This document shows, in pieces, positions 55,490 to 63,820 of a DNA stretch of 64,000 bases (the stretch's first letter is position 1; each line of letters opens with the position of its first letter). The DNA is taken from NCBI RefSeq assembly GCF_025717005.1, contig NZ_JAOVZU010000009.1, positions 62,001 to 126,000 of the forward strand, read 5' to 3'. This DNA is from Actinotalea endophytica (GTDB taxonomy: Bacteria; Actinomycetota; Actinomycetes; Actinomycetales; Cellulomonadaceae). The notes under the pieces are model-generated. The model was not told the origin of the DNA, made no database searches, and saw only the letters and a list, made by a program, of their open reading frames with translations. Made by a program: the position numbers and the translations under genes.

Positions 55490-56152
55490 TCAGTCGCTGC
55501 CGCCGGTCGCGCGGTCGTCCAGCAGGGCCGCCGCCAGCAGTCGCGCCATGAGGGCGGAGTACTCCGCCGCGCTCCACCCGAAGCCGTCGACCAGCGGGTC
55601 GTGCAGCGAGCTGCTGAGTACCGTCATCGCCTCCGCCGCGCGTCGCGTCGAGAGGCTCGGGCGAAGGTGGCCGTGGCGAGCGAGCGCCTCGGCGTTGTGC
55701 ACCATGCGGGCGAGCCGACCGTCGTCGATCTCGGTGAGCAGGTCTGCTGCCTCGGGGTCCGCGGCGGCCGCCTCGCGGACCAGCGCGAGCACGGGCGCGG
55801 CCCGCTCGCCGACCTCGGCCGACAGGCGCGCCCAGGTCCCGATCACCTCGAGCGGGTCGTCGGCCACGGACGAGACAGCGTCCGACCGTTCCTCCGCCGG
55901 GACCGGCCCCGTTCCTTCGAGCGCCTGCTGCCACACGGCCCGGACCAGCCCGGCCTTGCCGCCGAAGGACTTGTAGATCGTCTCGACCGAGACCTCGGCG
56001 CGCTCGGCCACCGCGGCGACGGTCGTCCCGGCGAAGCCTCGCTCGAGGAAGAGTGCGCGGGCCTGGTCCACCGTGGTCCGCCGCCGCTCCTCGGCAGCGC
56101 GGCGGCGCCCGCTCGCGTCGTACCGGCGCCCCTTGACGGGTGTGCTGTCCAC
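55490..56152 (-). CDS. TetR-family regulator
   Basis: 220 residues. Helix-turn-helix at about 20-65 (ALFLERGFAGTTVAAVAERAEVSVETIYKSFGGKAGL split over helices), C-terminal TetR_C ligand domain. GTG at 56152 has AAGGAG 8 bases upstream. It is divergent from the NTF2-like and NmrA-like genes over a 51-base gap almost filled by a large palindrome, which makes control of itself and those genes very likely. Confidence 0.9.
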   Translation of the reverse strand: MDSTPVKGRRYDASGRRRAAEERRRTTVDQARALFLERGFAGTTVAAVAERAEVSVETIYKSFGGKAGLVRAVWQQALEGTGPVPAEERSDAVSSVADDPLEVIGTWARLSAEVGERAAPVLALVREAAAADPEAADLLTEIDDGRLARMVHNAEALARHGHLRPSLSTRRAAEAMTVLSSSLHDPLVDGFGWSAAEYSALMARLLAAALLDDRATGGSD

Positions 56153-56163
56153 GGCGCAGACTC

Positions 56164-56191
56164 CTTTCGTTACAGGAAACTGTATCGAAAG
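56164..56191. promoter_or_regulatory. 28-base TetR operator
   Basis: CTTTCGTTACAG (56164-56175), GAAA, CTGTATCGAAAG (56180-56191): twelve-base arms with 11 positions symmetrical. It lies between the divergent tetR and NTF2-like genes and covers the space where both promoters must be. Confidence 0.8.
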
Positions 56192-56203
56192 GTGGTCGTC
56201 CCT

Positions 56204-56650
56204 GTGGAGCACTCGCCGCACGTCCTCGAACCTGATGTGGTCGACCGGCTCATGGCGGCCACCAACGCGCACGACCTCGATGCCCTCGTCGCGTGCTTCG
56301 CGCCGGACTACGTGCTGACCGACCCGGTGCACCCGTCCCGCGGCTTCACCGGGAACGAGCAGGTCAGGCGCAACTGGGCGGCGATCCTCGCGGGAGTCCC
56401 GGACCTGACCTGCACGGTGCACGCCCGGGCCGACGCCCCGGCCGGCTCGGGAACCACCACGGTGTGGCTCGAGATGTCGATGACCGGGACGCGCCGGGAC
56501 GGCGCGCCGCACGAGCTCGTCGGGGTCATGGTCTTCGGCGTCCGGGACGGCGCGATCGCCTCCGGACGGTTCTTCCTCGAACCGGTGGACCACGCGGCGG
56601 TCGACAGCGACGCGGCGGTGCGCGCCGCCATGGGGGCGCAGGGCCGGTGA
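56204..56650 (+). CDS. NTF2-like / SnoaL-like small protein
   Basis: 148 residues with the NTF2 fold pattern: DRLMAATNAHDLDALVACFAPDYVLTDP at the start and VRRNWAAILAGVPDLTC after it, typical of SnoaL-like polyketide cyclases, isomerases and limonene-epoxide-hydrolase-type proteins. The function cannot be deduced. GTG at 56204 has AAAGGTGG 8 bases upstream; a GTG at 56192 is also in frame. It overlaps the next gene by 4 bases. Confidence 0.82.
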   Translation: MEHSPHVLEPDVVDRLMAATNAHDLDALVACFAPDYVLTDPVHPSRGFTGNEQVRRNWAAILAGVPDLTCTVHARADAPAGSGTTTVWLEMSMTGTRRDGAPHELVGVMVFGVRDGAIASGRFFLEPVDHAAVDSDAAVRAAMGAQGR

Positions 56651-57441
56651 TCAGCGTCGTCGGTGGAACGGGGCGGCTCGGCGCAGCGCTCGTGCCGATG
56701 CTCACGGCCACCGGGGCCGAGGTGCGCGTTGTCTCGCGCCGCGGCGATCTCCCCGGCGGGCTCGGTGGCCTCGTCCGCGACGTGGTCCGCGCCGACGTGC
56801 GCGAGCCGGCGAGCCTCGCCGCCGCGGTCGCCGGCGCCGAGCTCGTGGTCTCCGCCGTGCACGGCCTCACGGGTCGCGGCGTGTCACCGGAGTCGGTCGA
56901 TCACCGAGGCAACGTCGCCCTCGTCGACGCGGCCCGGGCGGGCGGGGCCGGGGTGGTGCTGGTCTCGGTCCGCGGCGCCGGACCCGCGGGCAACGAGCTG
57001 CAGCGCGCCAAGTGGCGGGCCGAGGAGCATCTGCGGGCCAGCGGGATCCCGTGGACCGTGGTGCGCGCGCCCGCGTACCTCGAGCTCTGGCAGGACGTGC
57101 TGCGCCGGTCCGCCGGGCGCGGCGGGCGACCGGTCGTGCTCGGACGGGGGGTGAACCCGATCGCGATGGTCGGCGTGGATGCGGTCGCGCGGGCGGTGGC
57201 CGACGTGTGCCTCGACGACCGCCTGCGCGGCCGGGTGGTCGACCTGCCCGCCGACCAGAACCTCACGCTCGACGCGCTCGCCGCATCGATCAGCGCGTCG
57301 GGTACCCGGCCTCGGCACGTGCCGCTCCCGGTGGTCCGGGCGCTCGGGCAGCTCCTCCGGCCGGTCAGCCCCGGTGCGGCGCGGGTCGCGAGGCTCGCCA
57401 TCTGGATGGACACCGCGCCGCTGCAAGCGCCCGGCGCCTGA
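56647..57441 (+). CDS. NmrA-like NAD(P)-binding protein
   Basis: 264 residues of the atypical short-chain dehydrogenase group: ISVVGGTGRLGAALVPML gives the GxxGxxG dinucleotide site, and SAVHGLTGRGV, SVRGAGPAGNELQRAKWRAEEHLRASG and WTVVRAPAYLELW resemble NmrA/YtfG-like quinone reductases and regulators. It lacks the YxxxK pair. It is coupled to the NTF2-like gene, and both are likely controlled by the divergent TetR. Its stop codon lies in the first unit of a 20-base tandem repeat. Confidence 0.88.
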   Translation: MISVVGGTGRLGAALVPMLTATGAEVRVVSRRGDLPGGLGGLVRDVVRADVREPASLAAAVAGAELVVSAVHGLTGRGVSPESVDHRGNVALVDAARAGGAGVVLVSVRGAGPAGNELQRAKWRAEEHLRASGIPWTVVRAPAYLELWQDVLRRSAGRGGRPVVLGRGVNPIAMVGVDAVARAVADVCLDDRLRGRVVDLPADQNLTLDALAASISASGTRPRHVPLPVVRALGQLLRPVSPGAARVARLAIWMDTAPLQAPGA

Positions 57442-57518
57442 GGCGGCCGCCCGGCGCCTGAGGCGGCCACCCGGCGCCTGAGGCGGCCACCCGGCGCCTG
57501 AGGCGGCCACCCGGCGCC
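57431..57518 (+). repeat. 20-bp tandem repeat at the end of the NmrA-like gene
   Basis: Four full units and a part of CCGGCGCCTGAGGCGGCCAC, with one base differing in the first copy. The stop codon TGA of the upstream gene is in the first unit and recurs in each. It is GC-rich and self-complementary (GGCGCC), so it may fold into hairpins. It has no spacers and is not a CRISPR array. Confidence 0.9.
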
Positions 57519-57654
57519 CCTTCGCGGCCCCCGCGCCGCGCCGGGGCGGTGCGTCGGCTCACCGCGTTGCGGAGCGGGTGGTGGTGTGCGTGACTGGCAG
57601 CGCACAAACCCCGCAGCCCGCCGGCTGCGCTCGCCACAGGAGATGACCACGTCG

Positions 57655-59103
57655 ATGACCACCCAGCAGCCCGCCCCGCTCGCCCAGATCGGCGTCGTCG
57701 GGATGGCGGTGATGGGCTCGAACCTGGCGCGGAACTTCGCGCGTCACGGGTACCGGGTCGCGCTGTACAACCGCACGGCAGCGAAGACCGACGAGGTGGT
57801 GGCGGCGCACGGGGACGACGGCGAGTTCGTGCCTGCCCACGAGCTCGCGGCCTTCGTGGCGAGCCTCGAGCGGCCGCGCCGGGTGGTGATCATGGTCAAG
57901 GCGGGTGGGCCGACCGACGCGGTGATCGACGAGCTGGTGCCGCTGCTGGAGGACGGGGACATCGTCGTCGACGGCGGGAACTCGCACTTCCCGGACACGA
58001 TCCGGCGGGAGGCCGCGCTGCGGGAGAAGGGTCTGCACTTCGTGGGTGCGGGCATCTCCGGTGGTGAGGAGGGGGCGCTGAACGGTCCGTCGATCATGCC
58101 CGGCGGGCCGGCGGAGTCGTATGCGGCGTTGGGTCCGATGCTGGAGGAGATCTCCGCGCACGTGGACGGGGTGCCGTGCTGCACGCACGTGGGCCCGGAC
58201 GGTGCGGGGCACTTCGTGAAGATGGTGCACAACGGCATCGAGTACGCCGACATGCAGCTGATCGGTGAGGCCTACGACCTGATGCGCCACGCGCTGGGTG
58301 CCGCGCCGGCCGAGCTCGCGCAGGTGTTCGCCACCTGGAACCAGGGGGATCTGGACTCGTTCCTGATCGAGATCACCGCCGAGGTGCTGGCGCAGACCGA
58401 TGCGGCGACCGGCAAGGCGTTGGTGGACGTGATCGTGGACCAGGCCGGGCAGAAGGGCACCGGGCGGTGGACCGTGCAGGCCGCCCTCGACCTCGGGGTG
58501 CCGGTGACCGGGATCGCCGAGGCGACGTTCGCCCGTGCGGTGTCGTCCTCGGTGCCCCAGCGTGAGGCGGCCAAGGACCTCCCGGGGCACGCCGGCACCT
58601 GGGAGGTCGCCGACGCCGACGCGTTCGTCGAGGACGTGCGCAAGGCGCTGTACGCGTCGAAGGTGGTGGCGTACTCCCAGGGGTTCGACCAGATCGCCGC
58701 CGCCTCGGCCGAGCACGGGTGGGACATCGACCGCGGGGCGATGGCCCGGATCTGGCGAGGTGGGTGCATCATCCGCGCCAAGTTCCTGGACCGGATCACC
58801 GAGGCCTACGAACGCACCCCGGACCTGCCGCTGCTGATCGCCGACGCCTACTTCGCCGAGGCCGTGGCCGACGGTGTCGCGGCCTGGCGGAGGGTGGTCT
58901 CCGCCGCCGCGCTCAACGGCGTGCCCGCTCCGGCGTTCGCGTCGTCGCTGGCGTACTACGACGCGTTGCGTGCCGACCGGCTCCCCGCCGCGCTCATCCA
59001 GGCACAGCGTGACTTCTTCGGCGCACACACCTACCAGCGCACCGACAAGCCCGGCACCTACCACACCCTCTGGTCGGGCGACCGCAGCGAGACGCAAGCC
59101 TGA
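57655..59103 (+). CDS. gnd: 6-phosphogluconate dehydrogenase, decarboxylating
   Basis: 482 residues; oxidises 6-phosphogluconate to ribulose 5-phosphate and CO2 with NADP, in the oxidative pentose phosphate pathway. IGVVGMAVMGSNLARNFARHG is the coenzyme site start, ISGGEEGALNGPSIMPGG and FVKMVHNGIEYADMQLI hold the substrate and catalytic residues, and the C-terminal tail ends YHTLWSGDRSETQA. The ATG at 57655 is 12 bases after AGGAG; the ATG at 57643 directly touches it. The length is that of the long bacterial form. Confidence 0.97.
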   Translation: MTTQQPAPLAQIGVVGMAVMGSNLARNFARHGYRVALYNRTAAKTDEVVAAHGDDGEFVPAHELAAFVASLERPRRVVIMVKAGGPTDAVIDELVPLLEDGDIVVDGGNSHFPDTIRREAALREKGLHFVGAGISGGEEGALNGPSIMPGGPAESYAALGPMLEEISAHVDGVPCCTHVGPDGAGHFVKMVHNGIEYADMQLIGEAYDLMRHALGAAPAELAQVFATWNQGDLDSFLIEITAEVLAQTDAATGKALVDVIVDQAGQKGTGRWTVQAALDLGVPVTGIAEATFARAVSSSVPQREAAKDLPGHAGTWEVADADAFVEDVRKALYASKVVAYSQGFDQIAAASAEHGWDIDRGAMARIWRGGCIIRAKFLDRITEAYERTPDLPLLIADAYFAEAVADGVAAWRRVVSAAALNGVPAPAFASSLAYYDALRADRLPAALIQAQRDFFGAHTYQRTDKPGTYHTLWSGDRSETQA

Positions 59104-59169
59104 ACGTCCCACCTGGCCCGCCCGGGTCTCGGGCGGCGGGTGCCGGTCGATCTGTGGTGGTCGAGCCGG

Positions 59170-59481
59170 TCAGCGGCCGACGGTCTCCACCATGTGCCAC
59201 CCGTCGCCGACGGGTGTCTCGCTCTCGGGCAGGTCGACCGCCGCGATGACGACGTTCGTCCCGGTCCCGGAGACCTTCTCCCACCTGCTGCCGTAGGTGA
59301 CGTCGACCTTGAGCTCGGGTGGCTCAGGCGCCAAGGTGGCGTCCTCCAGGAGCTCGGTCGTGCCGTCCTCGCCACCGGCGGTCCAGAACACCCCGGGGTG
59401 GGGGTGGTAGCTGGCCCACTCCCACTTCCATTGGCGCTGGACCTGCTCCCAGTGGCAGATGGTCTCCGTCGTCTCGGGCAT
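59170..59481 (-). CDS. Conserved-looking small protein, unknown function
   Basis: 103 residues, Trp-rich (CHWEQVQRQWKWEWASYHPHPGVFW, here in two halves around Q) and acidic, no signal peptide or membrane helix. The codon pattern is normal for the neighbourhood. GGAGG lies about ten bases before the ATG at 59481. I do not recognise a family. It is convergent with gnd and has 100 or more bases of GC-rich leader before it. Confidence 0.65.
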   Translation of the reverse strand: MPETTETICHWEQVQRQWKWEWASYHPHPGVFWTAGGEDGTTELLEDATLAPEPPELKVDVTYGSRWEKVSGTGTNVVIAAVDLPESETPVGDGWHMVETVGR

Positions 59482-59580
59482 GTGTGCCACCTCCCTCGTG
59501 CGCGCCGTCGCGCACGCGTTGGTCCGATCCTGGCACTGTCCACCCCCGCACGCGCAGGGGACCAACGGCCTTGACTGCCC

Positions 59581-59626
59581 GGGTCACCCGAACCGACGCC
59601 CGGTGAGGGCCCGGTTCGGGTGACCC
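59581..59626. terminator. Terminator after oleate hydratase
   Basis: Perfect 15-bp stem GGGTCACCCGAACCG (59581-59595) with its complement at 59612-59626, seven bases after the stop of the oleate hydratase gene on the minus strand. No T run, but the stem is long. Confidence 0.75.
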
Positions 59627-59632
59627 CGCGGC

Positions 59633-61393
59633 CTATCGGACGATGCCGAACTCGCGCAGCAGCTCGCCGATCTGGTTGTCGTCGATCTTGCTGGCCACCA
59701 GCCTGCGGCCCAGAGCGCCGCCCGGGACCTTCACCTCGGCCCCGTCGCGCAGCCGGTTCGTCGCGGCGAGCAGCGTGCGGATGTCGTAGGTCGAGCCGAA
59801 CACCTCGGGCACACCGCGCTCCACACCGAGCAGCGTGTAGACGGCCTCCATCGGGGTGCGGACCGAGTACTCGGTGGTGAAGATGCAGTCCCGGCCGCTC
59901 TCGGCGAACTGGCCGATGAACGCGAAGTTGACCGAGCCGGCGGGGACCACGTCGGGTCGGTCGCCGGCCTGACGCGGCATGAAGAACGAGGTGACGTACG
60001 GCATCATCACCGGCACCGTCGTGGCGCCGGAGGCCGCGAGCTCGTCGATCTGGTCGACCGGCACCCCGAGGTGGTAGAGCCACTCACGGGTGATCTCCTC
60101 ACCCGTGCAGTCCTGCATCGGCTTCTTGACGTAGTCGCCGGGGCGGTCGACGAACAGCGAGTACACCCACACGACGACCTCGCCGGGCTTCTGCTGCTTG
60201 AAGTGCGGCTGGCGGTTCACGGTCCAGCTGAGCAGCCATGCCGAGTCTCGGGCGGTGACGATCCCGCCGGTCACGACCTTGCCGCTGAGCGGGTCGCGCT
60301 TGGCGACCTTCTCGATGTACCCGGGGATGCGCGGGTCGTGCGTCGTCACGGTGGCCGACTCCCACTTGGTCTGCGGGATGTGCGCCCCGAACACGTCGGG
60401 ACGGCCGAACGCGGGGTCCTTCGCGGCGATCCGGCGCCACAGGTCCCACGCGGGCGCCGGTCCTTCGTCGAGCCGGGCGGGGGTGTGCTGGTCCCCGTTG
60501 TCGGAGTTCTCCGTGAGCGACCCGATCGTCATGAGCAGCAGGTCGTCGGCACCGAGCTCGGTCGACCCCTGCTCGCCGTGGCGCAGCCAGTGCACCCGGG
60601 TGGCCTGCTTGCGCTCGCCCGCGATGTCGAAGTCGACGTCGGTGACCTCGGTGCCGAACTCGAACCGCACGCCGTGGTCGAGCAACCAGGTGTAGAGCGG
60701 CAGCACGAGCGAGTCGTACTGGTTGTACTTGGTGAACTTCAGCGCGGTGAAGTCGGGCAGCCCGCCGATGTGGTGGATGAACCGGTGCAGGTAGAGCTTC
60801 ATCTCCAGCGCGGAGTGCCACTCCTCGAACGCGAACATCGTCCGCCAGTAGAGCCAGAAGTTGGAGTCGAGGAACTCGCGGCCGAACACCTCGTCGATGC
60901 GCTTGTTCTCCATCTCCTCGCGGGTCGCGAGGAAGACCTTGACGACCTCCTTCTGCGCCTTCTCGCCGAGGGTGAACAGCCCGTCGGTGTGCGCGTCCTG
61001 GCCGCGGTCGACGGTGGCCCGCTGCAGCGAGTAGTTCGGGTCGTCCAGGTTGAGCCAGTAGAACTCGTCGAGCACGCTCGCGCCCTCGACCTCGAGCGAC
61101 GGGATGGACCGGAACAGGTCCCACAGGCACTCGAAGTGGTCCTCCATCTCCCGGCCGCCGCGGATCACGAAACCGCGCTCGGGCTCCTTGATCCCGTCCA
61201 GGGCGCCTCCCGGCAGCTCGAGGCGTTCGAGGATCGTGATCTTCTCGCCCGGCATGTGGCCGTCCCGGATCAGGAACGCGGCGCCGGCGAGCGAGGCCAG
61301 GCCCGCGCCGACGAACAGCGCGGTCTTGTCCTCCACGCCCGCGGGCTTGCGTGGGCGGGCGAACGCCTCGTAGTTGCCGCTGGTGTATCGCAT
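59633..61393 (-). CDS. ohyA: Oleate hydratase
   Basis: 586-residue FAD protein that adds water to the double bond of oleic acid, giving 10-hydroxystearate; it detoxifies unsaturated fatty acids. ALFVGAGLASLAGAAFLIRDG is the FAD loop, GFVIRGGREMEDHFECLWDL and FTKYNQYDSLVLPLYTWLLDHGV are family hallmarks, and the C-terminus carries RDCIFTTEYSVRTPMEAVYTLLG. The length is usual. It follows a TetR gene by 80 bases on the same strand and ends at a strong hairpin, so the two form a likely unit induced by fatty acids. Confidence 0.96.
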   Translation of the reverse strand: MRYTSGNYEAFARPRKPAGVEDKTALFVGAGLASLAGAAFLIRDGHMPGEKITILERLELPGGALDGIKEPERGFVIRGGREMEDHFECLWDLFRSIPSLEVEGASVLDEFYWLNLDDPNYSLQRATVDRGQDAHTDGLFTLGEKAQKEVVKVFLATREEMENKRIDEVFGREFLDSNFWLYWRTMFAFEEWHSALEMKLYLHRFIHHIGGLPDFTALKFTKYNQYDSLVLPLYTWLLDHGVRFEFGTEVTDVDFDIAGERKQATRVHWLRHGEQGSTELGADDLLLMTIGSLTENSDNGDQHTPARLDEGPAPAWDLWRRIAAKDPAFGRPDVFGAHIPQTKWESATVTTHDPRIPGYIEKVAKRDPLSGKVVTGGIVTARDSAWLLSWTVNRQPHFKQQKPGEVVVWVYSLFVDRPGDYVKKPMQDCTGEEITREWLYHLGVPVDQIDELAASGATTVPVMMPYVTSFFMPRQAGDRPDVVPAGSVNFAFIGQFAESGRDCIFTTEYSVRTPMEAVYTLLGVERGVPEVFGSTYDIRTLLAATNRLRDGAEVKVPGGALGRRLVASKIDDNQIGELLREFGIVR

Positions 61394-61473
61394 GGGATGT
61401 CCTTCCTGGTGGTCGGGTCGTCGGCGCGCGCGGGCGCGCGCAGGGCGGTGGGGTGGTGCGTCGGGCGGAGCGC

Positions 61474-62199
61474 TCAGCCGACGTCACCGGTGGCGGCCGT
61501 GTCCGGGCCCGCCGCGGACAGGAGGAAGCCCCGCACGACCTGCGCGACCTGGGCGCGCAGCTCGCGTCCCGGATCGGTACCCGGGTGGAGGCCGTTCAGC
61601 GGCTGGACGAGCAGGAGGTTGAGCACGGCGAAGACCGTCCGCGCCGCGCGCTCGGCGCCCTGACGCGCGGCGGGCGTGGTGGTGCCGGCCGAGCTCAGCA
61701 GCCGCTCCGTGATGCGGAGCTCGAGATCGGCGACGATCTGCAGACCTTCGGCGCGGTAGCGCTCGGTGGGCGGGCCGAACAGCAGCTCGCGCTGGTAGTC
61801 GGCGGCGTCGCCCAGGTCGTGCCCCCAGGTCAGGACCGGCTCGACGAGCGCGCACACCGCGCGGGTGACGTCGGGTTCGTCGGCGGCGGCCCCGGCGCCC
61901 TCCGCGACGGCCGCCGCGAGCCGCTCGTTGAAGACCATGAGGAAGAGCTCGCCCTTGGTCGCGGCGTAGCGGAACACCGTGCCCGTGCCGACGTCTGCGC
62001 GGTCGGCGATCGCCTGGGTCGTGACGTTCTCGAAGCCGCGCTCGGCGAACAGCTCCGCGGCGGCCGAGAAGATCCGGTCGCGCTTGTCCTGCTTGGACCG
62101 TTCGCGGCGGCCGGGGGTCGTCGACCGCTCGGCGAGGCCGGGATCGCGCTTCGTGCGCGTGCCGGCCGTGACGTGGCCCGTCCGGTCTCCGGAACCCAC
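61474..62199 (-). CDS. TetR-family regulator of oleate hydratase
   Basis: 241 residues. Helix-turn-helix at about 40-85 (RIFSAAAELFAERGFENVTTQAIADRADVGTGTVFRY split over helices), then a ligand domain. I chose the GTG at 62199, which has AGGGAGG 7 bases upstream. An ATG at 62247 is in frame but lies inside a 38-base palindrome and has no ribosome site. It precedes ohyA, and the palindrome in front suggests autoregulation, with a fatty acid as the likely effector. Confidence 0.88.
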   Translation of the reverse strand: MGSGDRTGHVTAGTRTKRDPGLAERSTTPGRRERSKQDKRDRIFSAAAELFAERGFENVTTQAIADRADVGTGTVFRYAATKGELFLMVFNERLAAAVAEGAGAAADEPDVTRAVCALVEPVLTWGHDLGDAADYQRELLFGPPTERYRAEGLQIVADLELRITERLLSSAGTTTPAARQGAERAARTVFAVLNLLLVQPLNGLHPGTDPGRELRAQVAQVVRGFLLSAAGPDTAATGDVG

Positions 62200-62245
62200 C
62201 ACGACGCCTCCCTGTCGCTGCGTGCCGCGACGTGGTCCGTCGGGC

Positions 62246-62283
62246 ATTTCGGATCGTGCTCAAAAATGAGCGTACTCCGAAAT
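62246..62283. promoter_or_regulatory. Bipartite palindromic operator before tetR-ohyA
   Basis: ATTTCGGA-N4-GCTCA-AAAA-TGAGC-N4-TCCGAAAT: 13 of 17 positions on each side are symmetrical. It is the only AT-richer island in this gap and lies 46 bases before the chosen TetR start. Confidence 0.75.
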
Positions 62284-62398
62284 TGGGTCGACGGCACAAC
62301 CCCGGTCGTCCGAGCGGGTGAGTGTGGGGCGCGTGGAGGGCCCGAGCGGCGCGGCGGGGGAGGGGGCCGAGCGTGCGCCGCGGTCGACGCCGGGTCGG

Positions 62399-62563
62399 TC
62401 AGGTCCTGGGCGAGCTCGCCGGTGCGGGGCGCTCGCGGTCGTGGCCGGCCGACGGCCGCGCCGTCGCGCCGGTGTGGATCCCCTCCATCTTGCGGCTGTG
62501 GATCGCCTCGTGGATGCAGCACTCCCGGGTCAGGCGGGGGCGCGGCGTCTTCGTCGTGGACAT
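62399..62563 (-). CDS. Small Cys/His-containing protein (tentative)
   Basis: 54 residues: a basic N-terminus, then ECCIHEAIHSRKMEGIH with a Cys-Cys-x-His group and two further His, and a Pro/Arg tail. AGGGAGA lies 8 bases before the ATG. An AT-rich stretch (62591-62615) that looks like a promoter or metal-regulator site is upstream. The gene is plausible because the coding frame begins just after these signals, but its composition gives no firm proof. A metal-binding role is only a guess. Confidence 0.4.
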   Translation of the reverse strand: MSTTKTPRPRLTRECCIHEAIHSRKMEGIHTGATARPSAGHDRERPAPASSPRT

Positions 62564-62859
62564 GGCGGGTCTCCCTGGTGGGTCGCGGTAGCAATCGAGT
62601 CTCATTATCGTTAGTGGCGGCGACTCTGACCAGGCCCGCGGGCCTCGATTGCGGGACGTCAGGCCCTGGCGGCCCTGCCCCTGCACCGTCCGCATACCCC
62701 CAGGGGTGTGTTCTTCGCCGCATTCCACGGATGGCGGCGTGACATAGGGCCGGACCGGAGTCAGAGTGAAAGACGTCTCGTTGCCCGCGTGGCGCGTGAC
62801 GCGTGCCTCGTGCCTCCGCGCCTCGTGCCCTGCGGGTGGTCAGCACTGGACGGAGCGCA
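62564..62859. other. 296-base gap before the NfnA/SudB-like gene
   Basis: Holds an AT-rich segment around CATTATCGTTAGTG (62603-62616), a CsoR-like palindrome (62694-62709) and the leader of the flavoprotein gene with CGGAG before its start. If the 54-residue gene is not real, the gap extends from 62,200. Nothing else is recognised. Confidence 0.6.
62694..62709. promoter_or_regulatory. CsoR-like G/C-run palindrome
   Basis: ATACCCCCAGGGGTGT, very similar to the box before copB (both contain ATACCCCC and CAGGG). It lies 151 bases before the NfnA/SudB-like gene and 131 from the small Cys/His gene on the other strand. Confidence 0.45.
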
Positions 62860-63819
62860 ATGACGAGCTCTTCCGACGCCCTGAGGTCGGACCCTGCCCC
62901 TACCCCACCCATCCCTGGCGCCGGGCCGGGCCTCCCGGTCGTCGACCGCGTGGACATCTCCGACGTCACCTTCAGCCTCGAGGTGCTCCATCCACAGATG
63001 GCGCGCGCCGCGCGGGCCGGCCAGTTCGTCATCGTGATGACCCACCCCGAGGGCGAACGGGTGCCGCTCACGATCGCCGACTTCGACCGGGACCGCGGGA
63101 CCGTCACGCTCGTCGTCCAGGCGGTCGGCAAGACCACCCGCGAGATGCAGCAGCTCTGCCAGGTCGGCACGGACCTGCACGGCATGGCCGGGCCGCTCGG
63201 CGTGCCGAGCACGATCGGCAGCGCGCGGACCGTGGTGTGCGTCGGCGGTGGGCTCGGGGTGGCGCCGGTCTACCCGCAGGCCCGCGCGTTCCACGAGCGC
63301 GGTGCGACCGTGATCGGCGTGCTCGGCTTCCGCAACGCCGACCTGGTGTTCTGGGAGGACAAGTTCCGCGAGGTGTGCGACGAGCTGATCCTGTGCACCG
63401 ACGACGGCTCGGCCGGCATCCAGGGCCTGGTCACCGACGGGCTGCGGCTCGCGCTCGAGCAGCACCCCGACGTGGCGGAGGTCGTCGCGATCGGACCGCC
63501 GGTGATGATGCAGGCGTGCGCCGAGGCGACCCGGCCGCACGGCATCAAGACGGTCGTCAGCCTCAACCCGATCATGGTGGACGGGACCGGGATGTGCGGC
63601 GGCTGCCGCGTCCGGGTGGGCGACCAGGTGCGCTTCGCCTGCGTGGACGGGCCGGACTTCGACGGCCACGCCGTCGACTTCGCCGACCTCCGCTCCAGGC
63701 TCGGTCGCTACCGCGGCGAGGAGGCCCAGGCCCTGGACCACTGGTACCACGCGTGCCGGCGGGCCGAGAACGCCGTGGCCGACGACCTGATCCCGGCGCC
63801 GACCGGCCAGGGAGCGTGA
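62860..63819 (+). CDS. Ferredoxin-NADP+ reductase subunit alpha / sulfide dehydrogenase subunit beta (NfnA/SudB-like)
   Basis: 319 residues of the ferredoxin-reductase fold. FAD region RVPLTIADFDRDRGTVTLVVQAVGKTT (here abbreviated over two strands, about 65-95), NAD(P) region VCVGGGLGVAPVYPQARAF, and a C-terminal [2Fe-2S] site with MCGGCRV and FACVDGPDFDGH. This protein pairs with a glutamate-synthase-small-subunit-like flavoprotein, and the next gene is exactly that. NfnAB couples NADPH, NADH and ferredoxin; SudAB acts on sulfide or polysulfide. The ATG at 62860 has CGGAG 5 bases upstream. Confidence 0.9.
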   Translation: MTSSSDALRSDPAPTPPIPGAGPGLPVVDRVDISDVTFSLEVLHPQMARAARAGQFVIVMTHPEGERVPLTIADFDRDRGTVTLVVQAVGKTTREMQQLCQVGTDLHGMAGPLGVPSTIGSARTVVCVGGGLGVAPVYPQARAFHERGATVIGVLGFRNADLVFWEDKFREVCDELILCTDDGSAGIQGLVTDGLRLALEQHPDVAEVVAIGPPVMMQACAEATRPHGIKTVVSLNPIMVDGTGMCGGCRVRVGDQVRFACVDGPDFDGHAVDFADLRSRLGRYRGEEAQALDHWYHACRRAENAVADDLIPAPTGQGA

Positions 63820-63820
63820 C

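Noticed and set aside
57431-57518. CRISPR array
   Set aside because: Direct tandem units of 20 bases without spacers, and no cas genes.
62318-62614. Plus-strand small open frames opposite the 54-residue gene
   Set aside because: No ribosome site, very Arg/Gly-rich translations typical of GC-rich noncoding frames.
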